From Opitutia bacterium UBA7374 (GTDB lineage: Bacteria; Verrucomicrobiota; Verrucomicrobiia; Opitutales; Coraliomargaritaceae): DNA of 24,494 nucleotides. The stretch is from NCBI GenBank assembly GCA_002469895.1, contig DKOA01000020.1, positions 51,407 to 75,900 of the forward strand, read 5' to 3'. Position numbers and translations under genes: made by a program. The notes below the pieces were generated by a model that did no database searches, was not told the origin of the DNA, and saw only the letters and a program-made list of their open reading frames with translations. Below are positions 14,875 through 23,897 of this stretch, piece after piece; position 1 is the stretch's first letter, and every line of letters begins with the position of its first letter.

Positions 14875-17130
14875 ATGTATCCTAAAAGAACCCCTGTATC
14901 TCGTCGCTTTGCTCCGTATATCTTCATTATTTTTTTCTTATACCAAGTTCTTTATTCCGCTGAATACTACGTTGCCGTCAACGGGGACGATGAAAACTCT
15001 GGCTCCCTTGAACAGCCCTTTGCCACGATACAAAAAGCTGCTGATACTATGGTTGCTGGGGACACCTGTTATATCCGTGCAGGCGTCTATCACCAAACAG
15101 TGGAAATCGATGGCTTAGTCGGAACTTTAGGTGCCCCCATCAGATTCACAAATTACTCGGGAGAAACCGTAACACTCGATGGTTCACAGGCCATTACAGA
15201 TATCGGATCGACTGGCTGGACGCAGCACGAGGGAAACATCTACAAGACGGCTTTAACGACCGATATCTGGCAATTATATCTTGACGGTGAACTCATGATC
15301 TCCGCCCGTTGGCCCAACGCGAACCTCGATGACGGATCTGTCTGGGACTGGAACCATTGGGCATGGGGAGACGAACAAACTTCATCAAACGGTACTCTTG
15401 TTGACGAGCCGCATGGCGAGATCGATCTGGCAGCGAGCGATTTGGATATGACTGGCGCTGTGGCGGTGCTGGATGTCGGCAGTTGGAAAAGTTGGACCCG
15501 CGTCGTCAATAGCCACGAGGCTGGTACCAATACCTTCACCTACGACGTGGCGGAAACCTACATCTCGAAAAACCACTACTATTTCCTCGAGGCGAAACTA
15601 AACCTTCTGGATGTGGAGGAAGAATGGTTTTATGATAGTGCGACCAAAACACTTTATCTCTACGCTCCGGGTGGAGGGGTACCTGCCGGAGACATTCGCG
15701 GCAAGACCCAAACCTATGCCTTCAACGTTATCAATTCTTCTCGAATAACTCTGGAGGGCCTGAACTTTTTCGGCACGACAATCCGCTTTTATGATTCCCC
15801 CAACACAACAATTGAAGAATGCGGATTTCTCTATCCGAGTTGCTCAAAGCGCATGCTCGGAAGCATTGCCACCCCGGAGGCAACGATGGTCACTCAGCGC
15901 AACGCCACACGCCAAGCCGACTGTATTATCAGAAACTGTTCTTTCGACTATGTAGAAAGTCACGCAATTTTCATGGAGGGTGACGGCAACCGGATCGAAA
16001 ATTGCATCTTCCGCTACATTGATTGGGCGGCCTCTGAACTGCCTTACTTAATGGGTACCATCTACATGCGTGGCCCAAACGCTTCCTTCGTTCGTAACAC
16101 GGTGCACACCACCGGCGCATCGCAGGTCCTAAACTTCTGGAGTGATGTGGATAACGGGACAGGGACGGCTCCGCTTGTCGAATACTGCCGATTTTATCGA
16201 TTTGGGCTAATTCAAGACGATGGTGCCGCTGTGCATGTCACGAATCCAACACAACCTGGACAAATCACTCGCTACAACTGGTACTACGACTCACCGCAAT
16301 TTGGCGCACGCTTTGATGCCCCGATACCTCCAACGGTCTGGGGACATGACGGCTGGATGCACCACAACGTCGGCTGGAATTGCAAGGGAGCCTTAATGGT
16401 AAAAGGTGAGTACCATTACATCTACAACAACAGCGGATCGCAAAGTGATCCCTTTAACGATATTGCCATCTTGAATGACTTAGCGGAGGGCGGCGGCGGT
16501 AATATAGGCACGATTACCCGCAATAATGCAGCCACCACATTGTCTGGCGATCGACTAAACGAGGGGACAATAAATGGCATGCACGATCACAACTGGAACG
16601 GATACGAGAACGGAATGGACCTCTCCGAAGAGTTAAACGATCCGGACGTTTTAGACTTTCGCCCACAACAGGGATCATCTCTCATCGATGCCGGTATTGA
16701 AGTACCCGGAATCACGGATGGATTTGTTGGTTTAGCGCCAGATATTGGTGCTTATGAATACGGAAAAACCGATTACTGGATACCCGGCTACCAGCCGGGT
16801 TCGGCATCTTTTCCCATCCCTCAGAACAACTCGACAAATCAATCTCTCAATCGAGAACTGATGTATCTAATCGGACGGAATGGAATTTTCGCCGATGTCT
16901 ATCTAGGGACTTCTTTCGAAGCGGTGGATAATGCCACTGTTGAATCGGAGGAATACGAAGGCCGGTTGCCCGATCCCAGAAACATTCATTCTCCTGGCAT
17001 CCTGAGTCCAAACACAAGCTACTATTGGCGCGTTGACACATTGCTGTCAGACGAACGGGTAATTAAAGGGCCCGTATGGGAATTCCGTACTGGTTTACTT
17101 TCCTCTACAGGTAGCACTTGTTGCCGTTGA
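14875..17130 (+). CDS. Secreted right-handed parallel beta-helix protein 1, probable polysaccharide-active enzyme
   Basis: The 751 residues begin with a signal peptide (about 10-29, cut near YSA). YYVAVNGDDENSGS then leads into PFATIQKA and GDTCYIRAGVYHQTV, the usual start of DUF1565-like beta-helix carbohydrate-active proteins. ARWPN (144-148) and EEWFYDSATKTLYLYAPG (249-266) are shared with the other two beta-helix proteins here. Rungs rich in Asn and Cys follow (IRNCSFDYVESHAIFMEGDG, IENCIF). The helix closes with PDIGAYEYG and YWIPG, then an Fn3-like C-terminal domain (YYWRVDT). ARWPN-type beta-helix proteins include GH141 (alpha-L-fucosidase/xylanase), which suits the fucosidase and sulfatase nearby. 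I cannot place the protein in a CAZy family or name its catalytic residues by eye. A polysaccharide lyase remains possible. Confidence 0.85.
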   Translation: MYPKRTPVSRRFAPYIFIIFFLYQVLYSAEYYVAVNGDDENSGSLEQPFATIQKAADTMVAGDTCYIRAGVYHQTVEIDGLVGTLGAPIRFTNYSGETVTLDGSQAITDIGSTGWTQHEGNIYKTALTTDIWQLYLDGELMISARWPNANLDDGSVWDWNHWAWGDEQTSSNGTLVDEPHGEIDLAASDLDMTGAVAVLDVGSWKSWTRVVNSHEAGTNTFTYDVAETYISKNHYYFLEAKLNLLDVEEEWFYDSATKTLYLYAPGGGVPAGDIRGKTQTYAFNVINSSRITLEGLNFFGTTIRFYDSPNTTIEECGFLYPSCSKRMLGSIATPEATMVTQRNATRQADCIIRNCSFDYVESHAIFMEGDGNRIENCIFRYIDWAASELPYLMGTIYMRGPNASFVRNTVHTTGASQVLNFWSDVDNGTGTAPLVEYCRFYRFGLIQDDGAAVHVTNPTQPGQITRYNWYYDSPQFGARFDAPIPPTVWGHDGWMHHNVGWNCKGALMVKGEYHYIYNNSGSQSDPFNDIAILNDLAEGGGGNIGTITRNNAATTLSGDRLNEGTINGMHDHNWNGYENGMDLSEELNDPDVLDFRPQQGSSLIDAGIEVPGITDGFVGLAPDIGAYEYGKTDYWIPGYQPGSASFPIPQNNSTNQSLNRELMYLIGRNGIFADVYLGTSFEAVDNATVESEEYEGRLPDPRNIHSPGILSPNTSYYWRVDTLLSDERVIKGPVWEFRTGLLSSTGSTCCR

Positions 17131-17391
17131 CTGTAACGTACAGATCTAAGTCGATGATTGCTTACCAGTTTTCAAGTTTTTCAGGCTACTTCAGTCCTTT
17201 TTTGACCGATAGAAGCTGCTTACCTCGTATTGAAAATTGTAACCACTTTTACGTAAAAATGACTTAAAATCACTTTTGTTTGTTTTTTCCATCAAACCAA
17301 TCATTACAGTCTCTTGAAAAGTTGTTCATTTCACCTCAAGCGCTGGTTTTCCTTTGCTGTTTACCTAGTGAGAAAAAAGGGTATCTGGCGT

Positions 17392-17409
17392 AACACACTT
17401 ATATGCGTA
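17392..17409. promoter_or_regulatory. 18-bp palindromic operator candidate, copy 3
   Basis: AACACACTTATATGCGTA has a perfect right half-site (reversed TACGCAT) and a left half-site with two departures from TACACAT. It ends 11 nt before the -35 box of a well-formed promoter, so its centre is near -56, a position typical of a transcription activator. Confidence 0.55.
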
Positions 17410-17420
17410 TAGTCGGCAGA

Positions 17421-17450
17421 TTGACAAAGCGGTAGATTGTGCAGTCTAAT
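17421..17450 (+). promoter_or_regulatory. Strong sigma70-type promoter for beta-helix genes 2 and 3
   Basis: TTGACA (17421-17426, perfect -35) and TCTAAT (17445-17450, 5/6 of the -10 consensus) are separated by 18 nt. The start would be near 17457, leaving a leader of about 357 nt before the ATG at 17814. The operator copy lies just upstream. Confidence 0.55.
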
Positions 17451-17813
17451 GGCAACTACTAGTTCCTTCGCACTCTGCGTATTAATTTAGCTGTAATGTT
17501 TTTTTCTAAGCCTGTTTTCTTTACCACGAAATTACTAAGACGAACAACGGCTTGTTTCTATGAGCCTTTCGGTCAACGAAGATTACAAGCAAGCCGATAT
17601 TGGCGATTCACCTCATTTCCCACATCCTGTTTTTCTCTCCCCAAGGAAGTCATCTTGCAGACGGTATAGAATGTGACTCTTCTGTAAGATCGAAACGAAA
17701 GGGCACCGATTCGTTTCCAATACACGGGTCTGAACAATACTCTGCTTCATTCTGCGATCTATTGATAACCTCTTTAACTGCTTACCCTTATTTTCTCACA
17801 AGATACGACACCT

Positions 17814-19952
17814 ATGAAAATCTTCATTTTTCTTCTTTTGCTTTTTACCACGCACGCCGAGGCGCGCGATTACTTTGTCGCAACAAATGGTAAAGACCGA
17901 AACGATGGATCCATTAAGCGACCTTTTGCTAGTCTAGCAAAGCTGGTTGCGGTTGCACAACCGGGTGATAATTGCTACATCCGTGGAGGTGTCTACCGAG
18001 AGACTCTTGAGTTAGGTGCCGGCGGAAGCGAAGGAGCTCCAATTACTTTTCAGGCGTATGGTAACGAAAGCGTAATACTCTTTGGGGCCGATCCGTTACC
18101 GACCCGTCTACCTTGGGCCAAATGGAAGGACGGTATATGGGCCTGCAATGTGAATGACGAATTACATAGTCAACTGACCCGCAACGATGCCATGCTCTTT
18201 GTCGGAGACCAACCGCTGATCGAAGCACGTTGGCCCAATTGTAAGCTGGAGGAAAACTGGAAAGAGACCCGTAAATGGGCATCAAAAAATCATGAATTGA
18301 GCACCTATGGTGAACTCGTATCATGGGATGTCGCTGAGAGTGGTCTCGATTTTACCGGCGGTGTGTTACACCAAAAATATGTAGCCAACTTCTTTGCTTC
18401 GCGACGGATTCTGTCGCATGGCAAAGGAGAAGACCGCATTTTCTACGAGAAGATTGGTGGTTTCGGCGATCCTGATTCAGAAACGGCGGAGAAGGGCACT
18501 GGCGGGTTTAGCGACTGGTTTTATATAACCGGTACATTAAGTGCACTGGATGCTGAGGGTGAGTGGTTTTACGACCCATCGATCAAGAAGCTGTATCTTA
18601 AACCACCTGCCAATCAGCATCCTCGAAAGCTCGCCCTTGGAGTGAAAGCGCGTGCGGTTGGCATCTCTGGAAAAAATACGGAGTGGGTCGATTTGAAAAA
18701 TATTTCAGTTCTCGGCTGTTCCCTGCGATTGGGCAGTATGCCACCGATTTCTGGACGTGGTGGTCAGCTCTGCCGCAATTTAAATCTTAGCGGAATCAAG
18801 GTTCATTGGGCCGCCCACAGTCGCTACTTCCATATTCCGGACGGGGCCAGCACACGGACTATGCATTACTCAGGTAGAGATGAATTGTACCCAATACTGA
18901 TTGGCGAAAACTGCCTTATCGATACCTGTGAATTCGGCCATAGTCCGTATCACGGGCTGTACGTGCAGGGTCGCGGTATGCGTATACGCAACTGTGTCGT
19001 CCATAATACTTCGTTAAATGGGCGAATGAACATGAGCGGACTGGCGGTGCTCTACGGTTATCAGTCTGCCTACGAGTCCTCTGCTTCCAATACCGTTACG
19101 GAAACGACTATCTATAACAGTGGTGGAGCCGGTCTTTATCTGCTCGGCCCAGGCGCTCAGATAGCCGAACGAAACCATGTATTCAATGGGGGCCTGTATT
19201 CCGGTGATATTTCAGGGATCTACATACCCTATGCAGCGAAATCACTGAACAGCGCAATCGCATACAATTGGGTTCACTCCATACGCGGTATTGGGATGCG
19301 GTGCGATGCAATGGGACGAAAAATCAAGGTGAACAATAACGTTGTTTGGAATACATACTCTGGCTGTAAGTGGGAGTCTGCCGGTGGAGCCGAGGATACC
19401 TTCACTATTTATAACAATACGATATTTGTAGAGGATGCGATGCATCCAATTCTTCTTAGTGAGACTAAGCCGGAAGGGGATTTGTTGAATCGCCGGGATC
19501 TTATTACAGAGAACTGGACTGTATTGAATAATGTCTCTTACGGTTTGAAGTATCGCTACTGGTTTACCTTTTGGAAGGAAGTGAAAAGCGCAGGCCTACC
19601 CACTGCTTATTTCTTTAATCAGGATGAATCCGATCGCTTCCAGGCTAACTATTCACTGGCAGGTGAAGATGCGAATAGATACTTTATTTCTACTGATTTA
19701 GAAAATATCGACCTTCGTCCGTGCAGCGGCTCTCCGCTCATCGGAAATGGCATAGCAGTCGAGGGCGTGGATCCATCTGCATGCGCAGACATTGGTGCCT
19801 ATCAGTCAGGTGCTGCCTACTGGTACCCGGGAGCTGACTGGATGCCCGGAGGCGAAAGCCCTCCCAAGACAATGAAAGAAGCGGTAGCTCTTGCCTGGGA
19901 GACATTAGGCGATCGTCGCACATTCCTAACCAAAAATCGTGGGAAGCATTAG
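17814..19952 (+). CDS. Secreted right-handed parallel beta-helix protein 2, probable polysaccharide-active enzyme
   Basis: The 712 residues begin with a short clean signal peptide (1-17, cut near AEA-RD). The same module as protein 1 follows: DYFVATNGKDRNDGS, GDNCYIRGGVYRETL, ARWPN (138-142), GEWFYDPSIKKLYL. Asn-rich beta-helix rungs include IRNCVVHNTS, GIYIPYAAKS, VNNNVVWNTYSGCKWESAGG and YNNTIF. The helix closes with ADIGAYQSG and WYPG. Unlike its paralogues it has no Fn3-like C-terminal domain, only a short helical tail of about 40 residues, and its central rungs diverge most. It may therefore have a different substrate or linkage. ACCT directly precedes the ATG. The next gene starts 49 nt downstream, so the two probably share a transcript. 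Enzymatic activity is inferred from fold and context only. Confidence 0.85.
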   Translation: MKIFIFLLLLFTTHAEARDYFVATNGKDRNDGSIKRPFASLAKLVAVAQPGDNCYIRGGVYRETLELGAGGSEGAPITFQAYGNESVILFGADPLPTRLPWAKWKDGIWACNVNDELHSQLTRNDAMLFVGDQPLIEARWPNCKLEENWKETRKWASKNHELSTYGELVSWDVAESGLDFTGGVLHQKYVANFFASRRILSHGKGEDRIFYEKIGGFGDPDSETAEKGTGGFSDWFYITGTLSALDAEGEWFYDPSIKKLYLKPPANQHPRKLALGVKARAVGISGKNTEWVDLKNISVLGCSLRLGSMPPISGRGGQLCRNLNLSGIKVHWAAHSRYFHIPDGASTRTMHYSGRDELYPILIGENCLIDTCEFGHSPYHGLYVQGRGMRIRNCVVHNTSLNGRMNMSGLAVLYGYQSAYESSASNTVTETTIYNSGGAGLYLLGPGAQIAERNHVFNGGLYSGDISGIYIPYAAKSLNSAIAYNWVHSIRGIGMRCDAMGRKIKVNNNVVWNTYSGCKWESAGGAEDTFTIYNNTIFVEDAMHPILLSETKPEGDLLNRRDLITENWTVLNNVSYGLKYRYWFTFWKEVKSAGLPTAYFFNQDESDRFQANYSLAGEDANRYFISTDLENIDLRPCSGSPLIGNGIAVEGVDPSACADIGAYQSGAAYWYPGADWMPGGESPPKTMKEAVALAWETLGDRRTFLTKNRGKH

Positions 19953-20001
19953 GTATTGCCTGTATAGCGGATCAGATATATGAATCTTAAAACTACCTCT
20001 C

Positions 20002-23000
20002 ATGAACATTCCAAGCAAACCTATGCTAGCAGGTTCGCTAGAGTTACTGCCTTACTGTAGCTACTCTTTCAATCTTCGCTTCCGTACATTACTTTACCTC
20101 TTTTGGGTCACTGCGACTCTTCTCTTGTCTTGGGTCAATCTATCGGCCCAATTGACTTATTCCCCCAGTGATGATGCAGCGGTAAAAACTGGATTTGCTG
20201 ATCTTTACGGCGATCAAGAGTATCTCCGCATCCGCGAGTACACTGAACCTAGCACAAAATTCTACAGTTTTCTGAAATTCACCGTACCCGACACCGGCGA
20301 GTCGTTTCAATCGGTTACACTCAAGCTGACGACCCGACTAACACCAATTCAAACAGTATCGCTCTATAGGGTCGCTTCAAATAATTGGAATGAAGGGACA
20401 GTGAATGGACTCAATTCTCCCGCACTCGGCGATCTCATAACAACGCGCACTTATTTGAACGATATTTTCAGACAGTATGAATTTGATGTATCCAGTTATA
20501 TTACTGGACCGGGCACTTGGACGATTGCACTGGCCAGTGAGCAACGTTCGTCGGGACTTGACTTCTATAGTAAGGAGAGAAGCGGCACTGCGCAGGATCC
20601 GGTTTTAGAGGTTCAGTATGGAGCCGTTGAGCAGATGGAATCATACTACGTATCTCCGGACGGAGATGACACAAATAATGGCCGTAGTGTCGAATCACCG
20701 TTTCGCACTATAGCTAGGGCAATCGCTGCCTTACAACCGGGAGATTTATGTTTTTTGCGTGGTGGCACCTATCGTGAAACCCTCGATCTTTCCTCTTTAG
20801 AAGGGTTGTCATCAGAGCGAATCACCATCCGTAACTATCCCGGTGAAGTGCCTGTCATAGATGGTCGAACAGTCCTCTCCGGCACTTGGACGCTTCACCA
20901 AGGTAGCCTGTACAAAATGAACATCGGAGAAGATATTTGGCAGCTCTTCTCCGAAGATGAACCGCTCACACTGGCGCGCTTTCCAAATGTCAAGACTTGG
21001 AGCAAGGAGTGTTGGCAGGTACATCATTCCAGAGCCTTCTTCAGTCTAGCGCAAGAGAGTGGGGGAATCGGTACCTTAACCGAAGAGGACGGGCAGGGAT
21101 TCCGTGGCATAGAGCGACTCTCCGACTTAACGGTCGATCTGGATGGTTGCGTCGCCGTGATGAATTTGGGTCAGTGGATTAATGATCACACCTACATAAC
21201 AGATCATCAACCGGGAGGTAACACCTTTCGTTATGCGGCAGACGCATCGACCAAACTCTACCAAACCTACCCGTATTATTTTATCGAGGGCCTCGCTGTG
21301 TTAGACACCCCGGGTGAATGGTGGTATGACAAGCCATCTAGCACGCTCTACTATTGGCCCGAAGATGGTGCCAATCCGACCGGAACACCCATTTATGGAA
21401 AAGAGAGAGCCTATGGCCTGCAGTTTACTTCGGGAGCGGCAAATTCAAACAGAGAGGAAGCACGCTTTGTCACAATAGACGGCCTTCATTTTTTTGCCTG
21501 TGGATTTTATCTCTACGATAACGAGTCCATTACCGTTCAAAACTGTACATTCGATTATCCCGCCGCTCCCCGTCGAGTACTGGGTGAACTCTATACTTAT
21601 GAAGACGGGCAAAGCGCCAATCACCCGGTCTCAGAAGCCGGGCTCTATAGTCGCTACGCGGAAAATTTTATTTTCCGAAACAATGTGATTCGCCGGAGTG
21701 AGCTTATGTGGGAAGGCCGTCAGATGATCAATCCGCTGATCGAGAATAATTTATTCAAAGAATTCTGCCCGGCAGCAGGCAATTATTATGAAGGAAACTC
21801 TGTCATTCGCTTAAACTCGAGTGAGCTAGTCACATTGAGAAGAAATACATTTGATACCTTTGGAAATGCCAACGGCATCGCTCATGGACACCAGCGAGAG
21901 TATGACGATAATGAGACGATTATTGAGTACAATCGATTTGAAAACTCGAGTCTCCTGCAGGGAGATGCGATGTGCATTCAGCTCAACTTCAATGCCTACG
22001 ATAGCATTTTGCGGTATAACTGGTTTCTCGACGCAAACAAGGGCTCATTTCGCTGGGACACTCCGGTTGGCAACAATGAAGGTAATCTTCAGGACTTTGG
22101 TATTTGCTACCGCAATGTGACCTTTGGCGGCCCGGACGGTGAGGCAAAAATTAAGGGTGATCACCATGAGGTATATCATAACACGGGAAAGATAATTCTC
22201 CGTAATGATGCGGTATCTAACGGTACCTTTAATGACAGCTCGGTATCGAAAAACAATGCGGTGGTGGATGCCTACGCATGGAATGCCGATATCAACACAG
22301 GTACCTACAGTAACAATTGGCGCGAAGATATCGCTGCAGATCAATTCCTGTCCGAGCAAATGGTCGCTCCCCATTTTCGCGACTTCCGACCAGTTGCTAC
22401 CTCTGCGTGGGTGGATAGCGGTACTTTGGTTTCTTCGTTAACGATTAATGAATATGTTCCGGTTAACGGCATACGTGAAGGGACACCCTACAATCCGGGT
22501 GACTTAAATTATGAAATTGTTAACGGAGTTCCTGATATCGGTGCTTATGAATATGGTGCCTCGAATTATTGGATTCCGGGACGAAAGGAGGCAAAGGCAT
22601 CGGTGCCGATTCCTTATGATGGTGCGGTCGATGTGCCGGATCGGGAATTGATTTGGTTATCCGGGTATCAGTCGACCTCTTCGAATCTTTATTTTGGATC
22701 GGATCCAACGGCGGTACTGTTGGCTTCGATCGATTCTCCGGAATACAAGGGGAATTTCCCCGACGGTAACAACCGTTACAACCCGAATGACAGTGGTGGT
22801 CATGGTGCATGGTATTGGCGGGTGGATTCCATTGACGGGGCTGGCACCATTGTAACCGGAGATGTGTGGGGCTATGTCCGTAAAGATTCCGCACGATCAA
22901 ACGTCTCGATTAGCTTGGATCCGGTAGAGGTCGGATATAGCTCACTTGAATCCGGCACGAGCCAAACGGACGGTTCGCTCCTCATGCTTCGTAAGTATGA

Positions 23001-23775
23001 TGCAAGCAATGCCGCTATCTCTTTCCTACAATTTGATCTGGGTGATTTGGATGGTGGCCATGTGCTATCGGCGACACTCAAATTAACTGCGGCGAGTACA
23101 ATCCCGGATGCAGCTGTGGTTGATGTTCCAGTCGATCAATGGACGGCGCAGGCATTGACAAGTACAAACTTCCCCTCGTTTGCCCGGATCTCGGCATGGA
23201 ATAAAAGACCGCTCAAGACTGCTGAAGTGACGAACCTAGCTACTGGCGAGACTGTCTCTTTTGATGTTTCCAGTATCGTTACTGGAGGCGGGCTCCATTC
23301 TTTTGCGCTGGTCACCGATACAAACCAAAGCGGCCTAGCTTTTAAGGGAGTGCAGAGTGATGCACCGCCCCTTCTGGAGATTGTTTATTCCACCATCAGC
23401 GATGCGGGTGATATTGATCAAGATGGTATGAGTGATCACTGGGAGCTCGAGCACTATAACAATATTGAGAATTCGGATACGGGTGCTGACGAGGACGGCG
23501 ATGGTTTTACTCGATTGGAAGAGAGTCTGGCAGGCACCGACCCCTTCGATCCCATTTCTGCGCTCTGGCTCAGCCTGTCTCCCAGAGATGGTACACCTAC
23601 AGACTGGGAGCTCAGCTGGCCGAGTGTTCGCGGAAAACATTACAACTTATATTTTAGCAACAATCTAATCCAGTGGGAGCTTTTAGAGCCACAACTTAAA
23701 GCAACACCACCGAATAACAGCACTGTATTGTCCAGCGACTCGGCAACCGTATTTTTCCGGCTGGCAATCGATTAG
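20002..23775 (+). CDS. Large multidomain secreted beta-helix protein 3 with two DNRLRE/CBM96-like modules
   Basis: The 1257 residues include a signal peptide with its core at about 28-44 (cut near LSA-Q). A start at the second Met (20023) is equally possible. Domain order: a DNRLRE/CBM96-like beta-sandwich (about 52-206; FLKFTVPD, YEFDVSSYI, LDFYSKE, PVLEVQY); a beta-helix homologous to proteins 1 and 2 (from YYVSPDGDDTNNGRS at 215, with ARFPN at 325-329, GEWWYDKPSSTLYYWPEDG, and the close PDIGAYEYG, NYWIPG); an Fn3-like domain (WYWRVDS); a second DNRLRE/CBM96-like domain (about 966-1132; FLQFDLGD, FDVSSIV, PLLEIVY); a TSP3-like calcium-loop segment (DIDQDGMSDHWELEHY at 1137-1152, EDGDGF at 1164-1169); and a C-terminal beta domain. 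CBM96 members bind acidic polysaccharides such as alginate, so substrate attachment by two modules flanking the enzyme is likely. A terminator follows. Confidence 0.87.
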   Translation: MNIPSKPMLAGSLELLPYCSYSFNLRFRTLLYLFWVTATLLLSWVNLSAQLTYSPSDDAAVKTGFADLYGDQEYLRIREYTEPSTKFYSFLKFTVPDTGESFQSVTLKLTTRLTPIQTVSLYRVASNNWNEGTVNGLNSPALGDLITTRTYLNDIFRQYEFDVSSYITGPGTWTIALASEQRSSGLDFYSKERSGTAQDPVLEVQYGAVEQMESYYVSPDGDDTNNGRSVESPFRTIARAIAALQPGDLCFLRGGTYRETLDLSSLEGLSSERITIRNYPGEVPVIDGRTVLSGTWTLHQGSLYKMNIGEDIWQLFSEDEPLTLARFPNVKTWSKECWQVHHSRAFFSLAQESGGIGTLTEEDGQGFRGIERLSDLTVDLDGCVAVMNLGQWINDHTYITDHQPGGNTFRYAADASTKLYQTYPYYFIEGLAVLDTPGEWWYDKPSSTLYYWPEDGANPTGTPIYGKERAYGLQFTSGAANSNREEARFVTIDGLHFFACGFYLYDNESITVQNCTFDYPAAPRRVLGELYTYEDGQSANHPVSEAGLYSRYAENFIFRNNVIRRSELMWEGRQMINPLIENNLFKEFCPAAGNYYEGNSVIRLNSSELVTLRRNTFDTFGNANGIAHGHQREYDDNETIIEYNRFENSSLLQGDAMCIQLNFNAYDSILRYNWFLDANKGSFRWDTPVGNNEGNLQDFGICYRNVTFGGPDGEAKIKGDHHEVYHNTGKIILRNDAVSNGTFNDSSVSKNNAVVDAYAWNADINTGTYSNNWREDIAADQFLSEQMVAPHFRDFRPVATSAWVDSGTLVSSLTINEYVPVNGIREGTPYNPGDLNYEIVNGVPDIGAYEYGASNYWIPGRKEAKASVPIPYDGAVDVPDRELIWLSGYQSTSSNLYFGSDPTAVLLASIDSPEYKGNFPDGNNRYNPNDSGGHGAWYWRVDSIDGAGTIVTGDVWGYVRKDSARSNVSISLDPVEVGYSSLESGTSQTDGSLLMLRKYDASNAAISFLQFDLGDLDGGHVLSATLKLTAASTIPDAAVVDVPVDQWTAQALTSTNFPSFARISAWNKRPLKTAEVTNLATGETVSFDVSSIVTGGGLHSFALVTDTNQSGLAFKGVQSDAPPLLEIVYSTISDAGDIDQDGMSDHWELEHYNNIENSDTGADEDGDGFTRLEESLAGTDPFDPISALWLSLSPRDGTPTDWELSWPSVRGKHYNLYFSNNLIQWELLEPQLKATPPNNSTVLSSDSATVFFRLAID

Positions 23776-23808
23776 CTAGTTTATACTTACAGGTTTCGGT
23801 GAAATAAG

Positions 23809-23830
23809 ATTTGTTCGGCAATGAACAAAT
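23809..23830 (+). repeat. Short perfect hairpin after beta-helix gene 3
   Basis: ATTTGTTC (23809-23816), loop GGCAAT, GAACAAAT (23823-23830) form a perfect 8-bp stem 33 nt after the stop and 7 nt before the terminator hairpin. It may protect the 3' end of the transcript. No T-run follows. Confidence 0.45.
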
Positions 23831-23837
23831 AGACCAC

Positions 23838-23864
23838 TGGTGCAGGCATTTGCGCCATTTTTTT
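23838..23864 (+). terminator. Intrinsic terminator of the beta-helix 2-3 unit
   Basis: TGGTGCA (23838-23844), loop GGCATT, TGCGCCA (23851-23857) form a 7-bp GC-rich stem with one G-U pair, followed at once by seven T (23858-23864). This is the clearest terminator in the window. It separates gene 20002-23775 from the next secreted-protein gene. Confidence 0.8.
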
Positions 23865-23897
23865 GCGAGAGATGAGGTGGTCAGTAGGGTCTAATTA

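Larger units (their letters stand above)
17131..17813. other. Gene-free 683-bp region between beta-helix genes 1 and 2
   Basis: This is the longest non-coding stretch here. It starts with a small CTGTA/TACAG hairpin right after the stop (17131-17143). Around 17254-17290 an AAAATGA/TCA-C-TTTT hairpin with a T-rich tail might be a weak terminator. The 18-bp palindrome (17392) and a strong promoter (17421-17450) follow. The remaining 360 nt to the next ATG contain only short open frames with no recognisable product, so it is probably a long leader. Confidence 0.55.

Noticed and set aside
17600..17893. Open frame of 97 codons overlapping the start of beta-helix gene 2
   Set aside because: Its last part is a frame shadow of the signal peptide region of the real gene, and the rest has no recognisable feature. 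It could be a leader peptide but nothing supports that.
18979..18990. Perfect 12-bp palindrome TGCGTATACGCA containing an operator-like heptamer
   Set aside because: It lies in the coding region of beta-helix gene 2 (codons for GMRIRN), and the two halves overlap instead of being spaced by 4 nt.
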